Below are positions 43,214-54,206 of a DNA stretch of 64,000 nt, one piece after another. The position numbers and the translations under genes were made by a program. Every line of letters begins with the position of its first letter. Within the stretch, counting starts at the first letter, position 1. The notes under the pieces are model-generated. The model did no database searches, was not told the DNA's origin, and saw only the letters and a program-made list of their open reading frames with translations. The DNA comes from Albidovulum sp. bin36 (GTDB lineage: Bacteria > Pseudomonadota > Alphaproteobacteria > Rhodobacterales > Rhodobacteraceae): positions 1-64,000 of the forward strand of contig MPMP01000010.1 of assembly GCA_002238565.1 (NCBI GenBank), written 5' to 3'.

Positions 43214-44209
43214 TCAAGCAGTATGCAAAAGACCGATTCCAATTAAGCCCCGGTCTATAGCGCTCCAGTCCGTAAGCTTCATTCTAACCGGAAGCGTAAG
43301 AACTCTGCGGCGCCATGCCGAAGCGAGGCGAACCGCGTCCTTTTCCGTTGTAACCAGCTGCGCGCCCAGCGCGGCGGCTTTCGAATTCAGCCGCTGAAGC
43401 AGAGCGTCGGGCAAGGGCTGATGATCGTCCAGCGCCTCGGTTGCGACGACATCGGCTCCTGTGCCGCGCAACGTACGGAAGAATTTCTCCGGATTGCCAA
43501 TCCCTGCGAAAGCGAGCGCAGGCACTCCCTTCCAATCCATTCCCGTTTCCAGCGGAAGCAGTTCGGCATCCAATATCGGCGTAGGAATCAATCCTTCCCA
43601 TTTCCGGCGAAACGAGTTTCTGTCCCTTGGATTTCCGACCGCGACCACGACATCGGCGCGTTCCAGCCCCGCCCGGATTTCTTCCCGAAGCGGCCCCGCC
43701 GGAAAGACTTTGCCGTTTCCGAATCCTTGCGCGGCATCGACGACAATGATCGAAAAATCCCTCGCTATCGAAAAATTCTGGTGCCCGTCGTCGAGCAAGA
43801 TCGCTTCCGCGCCCGCCCGCATCGCCAGAGTCGCGCCGGCAAATCTATCGCGCGCAATCCAGGTCGGCGCGAATTCCGCGAGCAGGAGAGGCTCGTCGCC
43901 CACCTCGCGGGCACTATGCGCGCCCGGGTCGACTTGAACGGGCCCGGCCAAGGCTCCGCCGTACCCCCGAGATACGAAATGAATTTCGCGAGCCGATTTC
44001 GCCAGGCGCTCCGCAAGCGCGATCGCAAGCGGAGTCTTTCCGGTGCCGCCAACGGTAAGATTGCCTATGCAAACGACCGGAACGCCGACCCGCTTCATGG
44101 CCCCCCGGCGCATCCGAGATTTTGAGCCGAATTTCCAGATGCAAGAAATCGGAGCCAAGGTGCGCGCCAGGGCGCCGGGAGGTTCATACCAAAATATTGG
44201 CTGCTTCAT
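43214..44209 (-). CDS. lpxK: tetraacyldisaccharide 4'-kinase
   Basis: 331 residues. LpxK phosphorylates the 4' position of the tetraacyldisaccharide to make lipid IVA at the inner membrane. P-loop GNLTVGGTGKTPLAIAL (48-64), RGYGG, DDGHQNFSIARD and a C-terminal TTEKDAVRL agree with the family. An N-terminal helix PPGALARTLAPISCIWKF likely associates with the membrane. It sits 95 bp after pmbA, a pairing seen in alphaproteobacterial lipid A regions. Confidence 0.95.
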   Translation of the reverse strand: MKQPIFWYEPPGALARTLAPISCIWKFGSKSRMRRGAMKRVGVPVVCIGNLTVGGTGKTPLAIALAERLAKSAREIHFVSRGYGGALAGPVQVDPGAHSAREVGDEPLLLAEFAPTWIARDRFAGATLAMRAGAEAILLDDGHQNFSIARDFSIIVVDAAQGFGNGKVFPAGPLREEIRAGLERADVVVAVGNPRDRNSFRRKWEGLIPTPILDAELLPLETGMDWKGVPALAFAGIGNPEKFFRTLRGTGADVVATEALDDHQPLPDALLQRLNSKAAALGAQLVTTEKDAVRLASAWRRRVLTLPVRMKLTDWSAIDRGLIGIGLLHTA

Positions 44210-44304
44210 TTCAGCTTCAAGTCGCGCGGGCCGGCCGCTTGCTCGCCTTTGCCGCCATTGATTGCCTGCATCGACCGCCCGCCGCTCCGAGAACCAAGTA
44301 AAAG

Positions 44305-45651
44305 CTAGGCTCCTGCTACTGTTAGACCTTCTACCAGCAAGCTAGGCACGCGAAAGGCGGCGAATTCGCGGCTGTCATTGGCCGGGACGATTGAATGCAG
44401 AATTCGCTTAAGGTTTCCAGCGATGGTCAATTCATTGACGGGCCGAACGATTTCCCCGTTTTCGACCCAGAAACCGGAAGCTCCCCGGGAATAGTCTCCC
44501 GTAGTCGGATTCACCGAGGATCCGATCATCGAAGTGATCAAAAGCCCGCTTCCCATCTCCCGCAGGAGTTGTTCCCGGCTGCATTCGCCTTCGGAAAGAA
44601 CAACATTCGAAACCGAGGGACTCGGCGGTCCGGACGGACCTCTAGACGCATTAGCCGTGCTTTCGAGGCGCAGTTTCCTAGCGGTGGCGAGATCGAGAAT
44701 CCACGTTTTAAGAACACCCTGTTCAACAATAGGCTTTTCCGAAGTCGGCAAGCCCTCCGCATCGAAGGGCTTTGACGATGTCGCCCGGGGACGGCGCGGC
44801 TCTTCGCGCAGCGACAGGCCGCTCGGAAGCACGCTTGTTTCCATCGCGTCGAGCAGCCAGCTCGACCCCCTTGCAATCGCGATGCCGTTGATAGCCGAAA
44901 GCAAGTGATGAATGAGACTGTGCGAAACTCGCTCGTCGAATAAAACCGGGAAGGCGCCGGTTAATCCAAGTTTGCTCGCTCCATTCCTTGCGGCCGTTCG
45001 CTCGCCGGCGATGCGCCCGATTTCTTCCGGCGCGCTCATGTCAGAGGCGAATACCCGCGTTTCGCCGTAATAATCGGTCTCCATGCTCAGGCCTTCGCCC
45101 GTTATCGCCTGGCAGGCGCAGTTTCTCGACGTTCGCTCGTAGCCTCGCGAAAACCCGTTCGACGCGGCAACATGCACCGAGCTGCGTCCATAGCCGGCTG
45201 CCGCGGCCTCCACCTTGGTAACGCCCTCGACGGAACCGGCCGACGCCTCGGCGCGCAAAGCGTCGCCCTCGAGCTGCGAGGGATCAGGCTCCGGAGCGGG
45301 ATCAATTAATTCGAGCTGCTCGAATCCCGGATTCGCCGCTAGCTGGCTTGCGGAAGCCAGGCCGACCGAAGGATCTTCCGGCGCTACCTTGGCCATGGCA
45401 ACGGCTCTTTCCGCCAGGTCGCGAAAAATTTCGGGGCGGAAGTCGCGACTTGCGACGCACGCCTGCTTTTTGCCGATTATTACGCGCAGCCCGGCTTCCA
45501 TCCCTTCGGAACGCTCGGCGTGCTCAAGCTCGCCGTTGCGAACATCGACTGAAATCGAACTGCTCTCCGCCACGATCGCGTCGGCTTCCTCCGCCCCGGC
45601 CTTTCGCGCTTCGTCAAGCAATCTCTCGGCTGCTTCCGAAATTTTTCTCAA
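44305..45651 (-). CDS. pmbA: TldD/PmbA family metalloprotease, PmbA type
   Basis: 448 residues. PmbA/TldE with TldD cleaves peptides such as microcin B17 precursor and CcdA. Visible motifs: GLRVIIGKKQACVAS, SNGFSRGYERTSRN, FDERVSHSLIHHLL, KTWILDLATARKL and VNPTTGDYSRGASGFWVENG. PmbA subunits lack the HExxxH metal site, and it is absent here. The start is TTG at 45651, preceded by AAAGGA; no ATG is available before a stop. TldD is not in the window. Confidence 0.9.
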   Translation of the reverse strand: MRKISEAAERLLDEARKAGAEEADAIVAESSSISVDVRNGELEHAERSEGMEAGLRVIIGKKQACVASRDFRPEIFRDLAERAVAMAKVAPEDPSVGLASASQLAANPGFEQLELIDPAPEPDPSQLEGDALRAEASAGSVEGVTKVEAAAAGYGRSSVHVAASNGFSRGYERTSRNCACQAITGEGLSMETDYYGETRVFASDMSAPEEIGRIAGERTAARNGASKLGLTGAFPVLFDERVSHSLIHHLLSAINGIAIARGSSWLLDAMETSVLPSGLSLREEPRRPRATSSKPFDAEGLPTSEKPIVEQGVLKTWILDLATARKLRLESTANASRGPSGPPSPSVSNVVLSEGECSREQLLREMGSGLLITSMIGSSVNPTTGDYSRGASGFWVENGEIVRPVNELTIAGNLKRILHSIVPANDSREFAAFRVPSLLVEGLTVAGA

Positions 45652-46290
45652 ATTCCATCCTTTGTTTCAGTTGGCGCGATTCGATTTATCGCCATGCATT
45701 CTCTAATCGCAAAGCCGGAAGCAAGCAATATGCCATGATTGGCGCGCTTTGGTTTTCGAGCATCAATTGCCGCGGATCCGGGTTGGAAACTCAGGCATGC
45801 GACATATGGATGACGGCGGATCGGGCGCTAACTTTCCCGCCTGGCGCGAATTTCGCCTACAGTTCGCGTTTTCGGCAATCTGAAATTCGGCTTCCGGACG
45901 GGAAGCTCGATTCCGCCGCCGACGCGATTTCACCGCCTGCGTCGCTTGGACGGGGCCTTTCTATGCCGAGCGCGCAGGCATATCGCATATCTGATCCCGA
46001 TGGCCCCCGGGAGGCGAACCTTCGCCCGAGCTACAGCCCTTCATCGAGCCATTGCGCCGCGGCGGCGCTCCATGCCGCGCTGGCAACGCATTTACGCCTA
46101 GGTGAATTCGGCGAGCATCGGCCGCCAGCATTTCAACGCGCGCGCCGAGACCTTCGCGATGAAAGATGAATCCTTTGTCGGCGTCCCGCGAAAATTAGGC
46201 GACGACGACTCGGCGCCTGCGGCACTAAGATCATGTCGCCGTTTTGAATCTGCGCCCAATAGTCCAAAAAATGGACGCCGCGCGCTTCCA
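45652..46290. other. no recognisable gene
   Basis: About 640 bp between pmbA and the GST gene. Frames open by chance on both strands (for example through 45348-46169 plus) mirror the pmbA antisense or have low-complexity composition. No RNA or repeat was seen. Confidence 0.5.
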
Positions 46291-46875
46291 TTAGCGGATC
46301 AAACGTCTGTAGGCCTCGCGCGAATGCAATCGATTTACAAGAGCGACGACATTCGATTCCACGATTTTGAAATTGGCCAATTCGGCCCATCGGGCGCAAT
46401 GGCCCAGGATGATGTCCGGGACCGTCATGTGCGACCCTGCGATATAGGGGCCGGTTCCGAGCTTTTCCCCCAGTATTCGAATGGAGTTTTCGAATTCCCA
46501 GCGAAGCGTCGGTTTCAAGGCGGGCACTCGCCTCTCTTCGGGCAATACGAAGCTGTGCCGCGCCGCCGCCCAGAGGCAGGCATCCAGTTCGTCGAGAACA
46601 AAGTGCGTCCAACTGTCCTGCTGCGCGCGCTTCCGGGTGCCTGCGGGAAAGGTAAAACGGCGGCTTCGGTCGGCGAGAAAATGGAGAATCGCCGAACTAT
46701 CCGTTATCACCTCGCCATCGGCGATCAGAACCGGTATCTTTCCTGAAGGGTTCAAGACCTTTACGTTTTTTGATCCGGGCATGGCGGGAATATGCACGTA
46801 ATCCTCGCCGAGCTCTTCGAGCAGCCAAAGCACCCGGAAGGTTCTGCTTCGCGCGTTCCCGAATACTTCCAGCAT
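46291..46875 (-). CDS. glutathione S-transferase family protein
   Basis: 194 residues. N-terminal thioredoxin-like domain: GNARSRTFRVLWLLEELGEDY with the Ser/Arg near the glutathione site, NPSGKIPVLI (cis-Pro), DSSAILHFLA. C-terminal helical domain with GPYIAGSHMTVPDIILGHC, the conserved N-capping Asp motif. Cytosolic conjugation or peroxidase role; substrate unknown. It abuts holA directly. Confidence 0.88.
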   Translation of the reverse strand: MLEVFGNARSRTFRVLWLLEELGEDYVHIPAMPGSKNVKVLNPSGKIPVLIADGEVITDSSAILHFLADRSRRFTFPAGTRKRAQQDSWTHFVLDELDACLWAAARHSFVLPEERRVPALKPTLRWEFENSIRILGEKLGTGPYIAGSHMTVPDIILGHCARWAELANFKIVESNVVALVNRLHSREAYRRLIR

Positions 46876-47901
46876 CTATCGCCGACCCAAGTAAGCAATT
46901 CTTATCAAAACCCTTTCGATTAATTCGCGTCCGGGCAAAGGGCCTCCGGAGCGCAACACCAGATCGGCTTCTACAAGATGCATCAAGGCCGCCTCCGTCC
47001 GGGCGAATCCCCATTGCTGCGCCCGCCGCTCCAGGGCTAGCCGGCGATGCTTCCCGAAAACGGGCGGCTTAAGCTTGGCGAATGCCGCCTGCGGGCCTTC
47101 GGGGTCGCTCGCGACTCTGTGCATATTTTGGAAATACCGTTTCGCCGCAGTGCAGATGCCGGCCGGCGCATGCCCCTGCCCGGCGAGTCGCGTGACGGCT
47201 TCGCCCGCCCGCCCGACCTGCCCGTCCGCTATCAGGTCGAGCGCGCCGTTAAGGGTAGTGTCCGTCGATGCGGGAGCGCACGCCTCGATATCCTCCGAGG
47301 AAACCGGAGCGTCGTCGCCGATCTTGAATAGCGCCAGCTTTTCGAGAAATTGCTTCAATGCCATCGGATCGAGGCTGCGTCCCAGCGCTTCTATATCGCG
47401 CCGGCAGTCCGCCGAGATGCCGCCTAGCCCGGCCTCCTCGATCAGAGTCTCCGCAACGACCTGATCTTCCGCGTCGGCGAATATCGGGGCGGCGCAAGCG
47501 CTCTTGTGCCTTTCGAACAAGAGCCTAAGCTTCGAGTTCGGAGAAAGCGTTCCAGCTTGCGCGACGATGTACGCATCGCCCGGATTCCATTCTTTCAGAG
47601 CCGGCGAAATCAATTTCGCGCTTCCGTCGGTCGCCTCCTCGACCAGAACGACCCGCCTTCCCTCGAAGAAGCCCTGCGCCTTTACGGCAAGCCCGATCCA
47701 ATCGGGGTCGCGCTGAAGGTCCCGGCCGGCAATCCGGTCGATGCGCATCTCCTTCGCTCCTCCGTCTCCAAGAAGGGACTCGACCGCAAGCCCGAGGCAG
47801 TACGAAACTCGCAAATTGTCGGCGCCGTAGATAAGCATTCCGGGGCTCTTTAGGTTCGGCTTCCGGATATATCGGCTCGCGTCTCTTCCGAAAAGCTTCA
47901 T
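46876..47901 (-). CDS. holA: DNA polymerase III subunit delta
   Basis: 341 residues; the delta subunit opens the beta sliding clamp in the clamp loader. The N-terminal part MLIYGADNLRVSYCLGLA, RRVVLVEEATD, AQAGTLSPNSKLRLLFE, then the C-terminal helical collar (LERRAQQWGFARTEAAL) agree with HolA. The start at 47901 overlaps lptE by 4 bp (ATGA). Order leuS-lptE-holA is conserved in proteobacteria. Confidence 0.92.
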   Translation of the reverse strand: MKLFGRDASRYIRKPNLKSPGMLIYGADNLRVSYCLGLAVESLLGDGGAKEMRIDRIAGRDLQRDPDWIGLAVKAQGFFEGRRVVLVEEATDGSAKLISPALKEWNPGDAYIVAQAGTLSPNSKLRLLFERHKSACAAPIFADAEDQVVAETLIEEAGLGGISADCRRDIEALGRSLDPMALKQFLEKLALFKIGDDAPVSSEDIEACAPASTDTTLNGALDLIADGQVGRAGEAVTRLAGQGHAPAGICTAAKRYFQNMHRVASDPEGPQAAFAKLKPPVFGKHRRLALERRAQQWGFARTEAALMHLVEADLVLRSGGPLPGRELIERVLIRIAYLGRR

Positions 47902-48392
47902 TTCAGCCAGCTTTCGGAGGTCGCTTCCAATCTCCTCGCAATGCGTTCCGCAAGCTGAAGCGCCAGCCGGCGGCGCGCATCGCGCCGCGCGGTCAAAGTA
48001 TGAAAGGTTTCGCGCGTCGAACTGTAGGATACCGATCCGTCCACGACTCCGCTGTACAATGCCCTGCCCCCGTCGACCTCGGCCACTTCGAATTCCGCCG
48101 CGCCGTCCAATCTGGATCTTTGGAATCCGTCCATCCATCCCGCCGCCACTTCGCTTTCGGCGACGCTTGCGCGCACCTGGACGCGAAATCTCGCCGCGGA
48201 CGGGCTTCCGAACCGTTTCGCTAGCGCAGTCTCGACCTCGTAGCCGATTCCGCCGCCCGCCGCTTCGACCAGGACGGAATTCCTAAGCTGCGGGGCGGCG
48301 GAGGTTTCCGTATAAAGCGGTTCAAACCCGCAACCCGCGGAAACCAGCAGGAGAAATCCCAGCGCGGCCGCCTTCGGCCTAGACCACGACAT
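47898..48392 (-). CDS. lptE: LPS-assembly lipoprotein
   Basis: 164 residues, lipoprotein signal with lipobox LVSAGC and the mature start CGFEPLY, typical of alphaproteobacterial LptE. It plugs LptD in the outer membrane for LPS export. I use the ATG at 48392; a TTG two codons upstream is possible. Overlaps both leuS and holA, so the three are translationally linked. Confidence 0.88.
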   Translation of the reverse strand: MSWSRPKAAALGFLLLVSAGCGFEPLYTETSAAPQLRNSVLVEAAGGGIGYEVETALAKRFGSPSAARFRVQVRASVAESEVAAGWMDGFQRSRLDGAAEFEVAEVDGGRALYSGVVDGSVSYSSTRETFHTLTARRDARRRLALQLAERIARRLEATSESWLK

Positions 48393-50940
48393 TGACAATT
48401 CGACCGGGGACGACGACGGTTCTTTTCGGCGGCTTTCCGTTCAAGTATTTTTGAACCGCGGCATCCGCCAGCGCGAGTCGTTCGACTTCGGCCTTGTCCA
48501 GATCCTTGCCCACCACGATTTCCGAGCGCCTTTTGCCGTTGACCTGGATGGGAAGAGTGACTTTGTCATCCGAAAGAAGCGATTCGTCGGCCTCCGGCCA
48601 GGACGATGCGGACACGAGCCCCTCGCCGCCGAGCATGCTCCAGATTTCTTCCGCGAGGTGGGGGACCATCGGGCACATTAGCCTTGCCATGGTTCGCATG
48701 GCCTCCGACTTGGCGTCGGAACCCGCGCCGGATCGGAACAAGGCATTCGCGAACTCGTAAATGCCGGCAACCGACTTGTTGAACGCGAAATTCTCGATGC
48801 CGCGGGTCACGTCGGCAATCGCTCTATGCGTTTGCCGCCGCAATTCGCCGTCCGACTTCGACTCGCCCTCGCGGCGCGTTTCGGCTAGTTCGGCCGCCTC
48901 GCGCCACAGGCGCCGGAGAAATTTCGATGAAGCTTCGACGCCGGCGGTCGTCCACTCGACGTCTCTTTCCGGCGGCGAATCGGAAAGGATGAACCATCTC
49001 GCCGTATCGGCGCCGAATTTCGAAATAATGTCCTCGGGGTTTACGACGTTTTTCTTCGATTTCGACATTTTCGCGGACGGCAACACCTCTACGGCTTCGC
49101 CGCTCGCGCGGAGCTTCGCCCCCGACTCCGTCATTTCGACATCGCCGGGCAGGTGATACGCGGCGCGGCCCTTGCCGTCGCGCGTCGAATAGATTTCATG
49201 GGTAACCATGCCCTGCGTGAACAAGGCGTCGAACGGCTCGATGGACTTGGCCGGCAGGTGACCGGTCCGGTGCATCGCGCGGGCGAAAAATCTCGAATAC
49301 AGCAAATGCAGAATCGCGTGTTCAATGCCGCCGATATACTGGTCCACGTTCATCCAGTAGTCGGCTTCCCCGGATTCGGTGGGCGTCAATGCTCGCGCCG
49401 ACGTGAATCTGGCGAAATACCAGGAGCTGTCGACGAAAGTGTCCATTGTATCGGTTTCGCGCAGCGCGGGGCCGCCGCAAGCGGGGCAGGTCGCGTTCCG
49501 CCACTCCGAATGCCTGTCGAGAGGATTGCCGGGCCTGTCGAAGCTTACGTCGTCGGGCAATACGACCGGCAAATTCCCCTTGTCCTCCGGAACGACTCCG
49601 CAGGCTTCGCAATGGAGCACCGGAATCGGGCAGCCCCAGTAGCGCTGGCGGCTGATTCCCCAGTCGCGCAGGCGATAGCGCACGACTCCGCGTCCCACGC
49701 CCATTGATTCGCAGTGCGAAATTGCCGCCGCGATGGCTTCGTCGCCGGTCTGGAATTCAGATCCGGCGACCGGCCTGAGATACCGCACTCTTTCGGATTT
49801 CGCCGGAATGAACGCCTCCAGTTCCACGGGGGATCCGGAGAGTTCCGATTCGAACACGTCGATCACCTGCAAACCGTACTTCCTCGCAAAATCCAGGTCC
49901 CGCTGGTCGTGCGCCGGGCATCCGAATACAGCGCCGGTGCCGTAGTCCATTAGGATGAAGTTCGCGATCCAGACCGGAAGCAGCACATCCGGGTCCAGCG
50001 GATGCCTGACCTGGACGCCGGTGTCGATGCCGATCTTTTCGGCCGTTTCGATGTCGGCTTCCGCATAGCGGCTCCGGCTGCATTCCTCGATGAATTCGAC
50101 CGCGCGGCGATTGCCGGCCGCAACCGATTTCGCCAGCGGATGGTCGGGGGAAACCGCGGCGAAAGCGGCGCCGTGGAGCGTATCGGGCCGGGTCGTAAAT
50201 ACGCTGAGCGTGTCGTGTCCGTCCGGAGCGCCGACCGTTTCGAAATCGAATTCGAGGCCGGCGGAGCGTCCGATCCAGTTTCTTTGCATGATTCGGACTT
50301 TTTCGGGCCAGCCGTCCAGACCGTCTATGGCTTCAAGCAGCTCGTCGGCGCAATCGGTTATGCGAAGGAACCATTGCGTCAGCTCTTTTTTTTCCACCGG
50401 CGCCCCGGATCGCCAGCCCTTGCCGTCGATGACCTGCTCATTGGCCAGCACCGTCATGTCGACCGGGTCCCAGTTCACGACGGCGCTCTTCCGGTATGCC
50501 AGCCCGGCATTCATCATGTCGATGAACATCGCCTGCTGGTGCCCGTAGTAGTCCGGATCGCATGTCGCAATTTCCCGCGACCAGTCGATTGAAAGCCCGA
50601 GGGGCTCCATCTGCGACTTCATGTCGGCGATGTTTCGCCGAGTCCAGTCCCCGGGGTGATCGCCTTTTTCGAAGGCCGCGTTCTCGGCGGGCATGCCGAA
50701 GGCGTCCCATCCCATGGGATGCAGCACGTTGAACCCCTTCGCCATGCGGAAGCGGGCCACGACGTCGCCCATGGTGTAGTTTCGGACATGCCCCATGTGG
50801 ATTTTCCCGGACGGGTAGGGAAACATTTCCAGGACGTAGTATTTTTTCCGATCGCCGTCGCGGCGGGATTTGAACAGCGAGGCCTTTCGCCATTCATCCT
50901 GCCACTTCGACTCGGTCGCCGAAGCGTCGTAACGCTGCAT
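48379..50940 (-). CDS. leuS: leucyl-tRNA synthetase
   Basis: 853 residues. Class I motifs: HIGH variant [15 protein letters not shown] (about 40-54) and KMSKSKKN. The editing CP1 domain ([15 protein letters not shown]) and zinc-ribbon-like Cys pairs (CEACG, CPACGG) are present. The start at 50940 begins [14 protein letters not shown], the usual N-terminus; upstream codons overlap the neighbour's region. Essential for translation. Confidence 0.98.
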   Translation of the reverse strand: MQRYDASATESKWQDEWRKASLFKSRRDGDRKKYYVLEMFPYPSGKIHMGHVRNYTMGDVVARFRMAKGFNVLHPMGWDAFGMPAENAAFEKGDHPGDWTRRNIADMKSQMEPLGLSIDWSREIATCDPDYYGHQQAMFIDMMNAGLAYRKSAVVNWDPVDMTVLANEQVIDGKGWRSGAPVEKKELTQWFLRITDCADELLEAIDGLDGWPEKVRIMQRNWIGRSAGLEFDFETVGAPDGHDTLSVFTTRPDTLHGAAFAAVSPDHPLAKSVAAGNRRAVEFIEECSRSRYAEADIETAEKIGIDTGVQVRHPLDPDVLLPVWIANFILMDYGTGAVFGCPAHDQRDLDFARKYGLQVIDVFESELSGSPVELEAFIPAKSERVRYLRPVAGSEFQTGDEAIAAAISHCESMGVGRGVVRYRLRDWGISRQRYWGCPIPVLHCEACGVVPEDKGNLPVVLPDDVSFDRPGNPLDRHSEWRNATCPACGGPALRETDTMDTFVDSSWYFARFTSARALTPTESGEADYWMNVDQYIGGIEHAILHLLYSRFFARAMHRTGHLPAKSIEPFDALFTQGMVTHEIYSTRDGKGRAAYHLPGDVEMTESGAKLRASGEAVEVLPSAKMSKSKKNVVNPEDIISKFGADTARWFILSDSPPERDVEWTTAGVEASSKFLRRLWREAAELAETRREGESKSDGELRRQTHRAIADVTRGIENFAFNKSVAGIYEFANALFRSGAGSDAKSEAMRTMARLMCPMVPHLAEEIWSMLGGEGLVSASSWPEADESLLSDDKVTLPIQVNGKRRSEIVVGKDLDKAEVERLALADAAVQKYLNGKPPKRTVVVPGRIVNVVV

Positions 50941-50980
50941 CTTCGCCTCTCTCGGACCTCGGTCGCTTCCGACGCGGAAG

Positions 50981-51481
50981 CTATAAATCCTTGTCTCTGA
51001 TTCGCAATTGCCTTGCGCGCGTGAATATCGCGTCTTCGATCTGCCTGACCGTATCCGGGTCCGCAAGTCCGGTTCGAGTGCGAAGCACGAGCCGCAGAGC
51101 TCTGGAATCCAATGCCGGGTCCTGGACGTAGACGTTCGCCTGGTAGCTTTCGCTGCTGCCGGGAGGCGAACCCCAGCCGGTCACGATAACTCCCGAGAAG
51201 GGGTCGAGAGTTTCGATCGGGAGAAAGTCCAGAATTTCCAGCGAAGCGTTCCAAATGTACTTGTTGACTTCCAGCGTTACATTCGGGTTGTCCTGATCAC
51301 CGAACAAGTCCCAAATGTTTTCTCCGGTGTCTTCTTCCTCGGGCACGGCGAGACTAAATCCTTCGCCATTCGTATCGTCGTTGCTGCCGCCGCCGAACGG
51401 CAGGGGCAAGCCGCTGCACGATGCCAGCGAAACCGCCAGCAGCGAGGGCAGGCCAATGCGAATTATTGTCATGGGCAACAT
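50981..51481 (-). CDS. DUF3576 lipoprotein
   Basis: 166 residues with lipoprotein signal LLAVSLASC and Cys at about 22. The DUF3576 core: [49 protein letters not shown]. Found almost only in alphaproteobacteria, often just upstream of leuS as here (40 bp). Function unknown, probably envelope-located. Confidence 0.88.
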   Translation of the reverse strand: MLPMTIIRIGLPSLLAVSLASCSGLPLPFGGGSNDDTNGEGFSLAVPEEEDTGENIWDLFGDQDNPNVTLEVNKYIWNASLEILDFLPIETLDPFSGVIVTGWGSPPGSSESYQANVYVQDPALDSRALRLVLRTRTGLADPDTVRQIEDAIFTRARQLRIRDKDL

Positions 51482-51654
51482 CTGAATTCGGCTCCAATTT
51501 AGGAATTCAACAAGTCAATGTAAGCAAACGGGCTTGCAATGAAAAGAGCAATCGCCCATTTCCAGTAGAGAGCCGGCGTCCCGGCGCAGCGCGGCGGCTT
51601 AAACTTTTCGCGAAGGGATTCGGCGTCGCCGCGATTTCAGGAAGAGGCCCGTCC

Positions 51655-52305
51655 ATGCCGATCGAGAACATACGCGAACGAATAGCCAGAGCGGAATCCG
51701 ATGCGGGCCGGAGGATAGGCGCGACTCGCATCGTGGCCGTTTCCAAACTCCAGCCCCGAGAGAGAATCGAAGCGGCGCTGAAACGCGGGCATAGGCTGTT
51801 CGGCGAAAACCGGGTGCAGGAGGCGGCCGGAAAGTGGCCGGAGTTCATGGAGCGATATACCGATGCGGAATTGCATCTCGTCGGCCCGCTCCAGACAAAC
51901 AAGGCGCGCCAGGCCATGGACATGTTCCAGGCGATTCATTCGGTGGATCGCATCAGGCTCGCGAGGAGGATGGCGTCGCTAGCGCAGGAATTGGGGCGCT
52001 GCCCCGAATTGTTCGCGCAGGTCAACACGGGCGAAGAGCCGCAAAAAGCCGGAATCGCTCCGCTGGAAGCGGACGGGTTTATCGAGGAACTCCGCTCCCT
52101 CGATTTGCCTCTGAACGGGCTGATGTGCATCCCGCCCCTGGACGAGGAGCCTGCGCTTCACTTCGGACTGCTTGCCGCGATCGCGAAGCGAAACGGCCTG
52201 AAGTATTTGAGCATGGGAATGAGCGGCGATTTCGAGACCGCCGTCAGGCTCGGCGCCACTCACGTGCGAATCGGCACCTCGATTTTCGGAGAGCGGGGCG
52301 CCTAG
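51655..52305 (+). CDS. YggS/PLPBP family PLP-homeostasis protein
   Basis: 216 residues, alanine-racemase N-terminal-like barrel. PLP Lys in VAVSKLQP (about residue 29), FGENRVQE, LHLVGPLQTNK, FAQVNTGEEPQKAGI, LSMGMSGDFETAVRLGATHVRIGT. It binds PLP and balances cellular PLP and amino-acid pools without a known enzymatic reaction. ATG at 51655 after GGAAGAGG; codons upstream overlap the DUF3576 gene antisense. Confidence 0.93.
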   Translation: MPIENIRERIARAESDAGRRIGATRIVAVSKLQPRERIEAALKRGHRLFGENRVQEAAGKWPEFMERYTDAELHLVGPLQTNKARQAMDMFQAIHSVDRIRLARRMASLAQELGRCPELFAQVNTGEEPQKAGIAPLEADGFIEELRSLDLPLNGLMCIPPLDEEPALHFGLLAAIAKRNGLKYLSMGMSGDFETAVRLGATHVRIGTSIFGERGA

Positions 52306-52327
52306 CCGGAAATCCCCGCGGCCCCGT

Positions 52328-52843
52328 TCAGACCGGCGTTATTCTAATGCGCCCCCCGGAGCCGATTCTGTTCGCGATCCAGACGAGGTCGGGAAGCGCG
52401 AAGGCCACGCACCCCGCCGTCGGATGCCGGGGCTTCCTCCAAACATGAAGCAGAATCGCCGATCCTCGTCCGGGCTGGCGGCGGGAATTGTAGCCGACAG
52501 GCACGACGAGGTCGTACTGGCGGTCGGCGCGGCGCATGCGCTCGTGGCTGAACGGATGGCCGAATCCTCTGCGGATCAAGCTGTTGTACCGCGGGTCGTC
52601 CGGAGCATCGGACCAAATCCAGTCAAGCCCGATCGGCTGCGCGCAGGGAGGCAGAATCGTCCTCGGCAACCTGTCGGGGCGGTACAGCGCGCCGGAAAGC
52701 GAAAACTCGCCGGCGGGCGTGGCCCCGTCGCCTTCCCGCTTGTCGAATCGAATGCCCCCACGCCCGATCGAGCATGGAAACTTCCTGCCCAGCAACCGAG
52801 CTCCCGTCGGCGCAACGATAAGAATGGAATTGCCGGATTTCAA
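52328..52843 (-). CDS. L,D-transpeptidase (YkuD family)
   Basis: 171 residues. The catalytic motif HVWRKPRHPTAGCVAF has the family His and the Cys nucleophile, with Ala replacing the His of the common HGC. An N-terminal signal peptide is not evident, as in many small alphaproteobacterial YkuD proteins (GRKFPCSIGRGG). It would crosslink or anchor peptidoglycan or act on related peptides. Overlaps ribA by 4 bp. Confidence 0.85.
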   Translation of the reverse strand: MKSGNSILIVAPTGARLLGRKFPCSIGRGGIRFDKREGDGATPAGEFSLSGALYRPDRLPRTILPPCAQPIGLDWIWSDAPDDPRYNSLIRRGFGHPFSHERMRRADRQYDLVVPVGYNSRRQPGRGSAILLHVWRKPRHPTAGCVAFALPDLVWIANRIGSGGRIRITPV

Positions 52844-53925
52844 AGAACATGACCGCTTCTGCGGGCCTTCACGGCGAGATAGTCGGCATTGTAGGGGTTC
52901 TCGGGAGCCTTGATCGGTATCATTTCGGCGACTTCGATTCCGAATGCGCCCATCATCTCCGCCTTCGCGGGGTTGTTGGTCATCAGGCGCACCGACTTGA
53001 ATCCCAGCTTTCCGAGGATTTCGGACCCGAGGCGGAAGTCGCGCTCGTCGTCTTCAAAGCCAAGCCTATGGTTGGCGTCGACGGTGTCGAACCCCTGGTC
53101 CTGCAGCGAATACGCCCTGATCTTGTTGGACAGGCCGATCCCCCGGCCCTCCTGATTGAGATAGAGCAGCACGCCTTTCCCTTCGGCGCTTATTCTTGCC
53201 AGCGCGGTATTCAATTGATGCCCGCAGTCGCACTTCAGGGAGCCCAGCGCGTCGCCGGTAAAGCACGCTGAATGAATTCTCGCCAGCACCGGCTCGGAGC
53301 GCGGCGGCTCCCCGATTTCGACCGCGCAGTGCTCTTCGGAGCCTTCGTCGGGCCTGAATACGCGAATTCGCGCATTCGACGCCGCATTCAAGGGCAAAAT
53401 CGCGCTTGTAATCTGCCTGACCGAGCCTAGGCGCGTCAGCCTTGAAATTGCCGGCAGGTCGAGGCAAAGCAGCCCGCGAGAGGATGCGAAGCTCGACGGC
53501 TCGGAAATCCCGGCGGTCAATACAGCGGGCAGAAGCCTGGCGCGCCGCGCAAGCTCCACCGCCGCCCTATGGGTTGCGGCATCGCCGCCGCGCTCCGTCC
53601 GGAAGGGTCCTTTCAACGGATTCTGCAGATCGAGGGACGGATCGGCAACCGCCTGCAGCCATCGCGGGGTCGCGTCGCCCGGCACCCGTATCCTTGCGAT
53701 GTCGCCGTCATAGACTCTCGCTTTCAAAGTTTCCGCGCGCCTTTCGGTAACGGCGATTGTCAGCGGCTTCCCGCATTCGAGGAACCATCGGAGCCGCTCG
53801 GGCGAAGCTGCTTCCAATGCCAGCGCCACGACGGATTCATCTCTCCGAATCACGACCGGCAAGCCCATGCGCAAGTCGAACTTCGCGCGCGCGACCTGTT
53901 CGCTGAATTCAGGAGCAAGATTCAT
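52840..53925 (-). CDS. ribA: GTP cyclohydrolase II
   Basis: 361 residues; first step of riboflavin synthesis, converting GTP to a diaminopyrimidine with formate release. The C-terminal domain has the zinc motif CFTGDALGSLKCDCG and the catalytic YLNQEGRGIGL. The N-terminal 160 residues form an alphaproteobacterial-type extension (VVIRRDESVVALALEAA) without DHBP-synthase residues. Starts the gene pair with the L,D-transpeptidase. Confidence 0.92.
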   Translation of the reverse strand: MNLAPEFSEQVARAKFDLRMGLPVVIRRDESVVALALEAASPERLRWFLECGKPLTIAVTERRAETLKARVYDGDIARIRVPGDATPRWLQAVADPSLDLQNPLKGPFRTERGGDAATHRAAVELARRARLLPAVLTAGISEPSSFASSRGLLCLDLPAISRLTRLGSVRQITSAILPLNAASNARIRVFRPDEGSEEHCAVEIGEPPRSEPVLARIHSACFTGDALGSLKCDCGHQLNTALARISAEGKGVLLYLNQEGRGIGLSNKIRAYSLQDQGFDTVDANHRLGFEDDERDFRLGSEILGKLGFKSVRLMTNNPAKAEMMGAFGIEVAEMIPIKAPENPYNADYLAVKARRSGHVL

Positions 53926-54206
53926 TTCGCATTCCGCAGCCGGTTCGGGATCGGTCGGGCCGTCGGCTTTCGCGCAAAGCCGCCAATTGATCGCCGTATC
54001 CTCTAGTATTCAACCGAGCGATGCGCAAGCGATCGCAATAACGCCGGCGAGAGTTTCCGCGACTCGCCGCTCAGCTGCGCGAGTGTCGAAATTGGGTAGT
54101 GTCTCAGTTTGAAATTTTACCTGAACGGCCAAAGTTTGCAAAACTGCGAATCGGGTGTTAGGTATAACTTACCGTCAACACCGCGAACACCTACCGGAGG
54201 GTATCC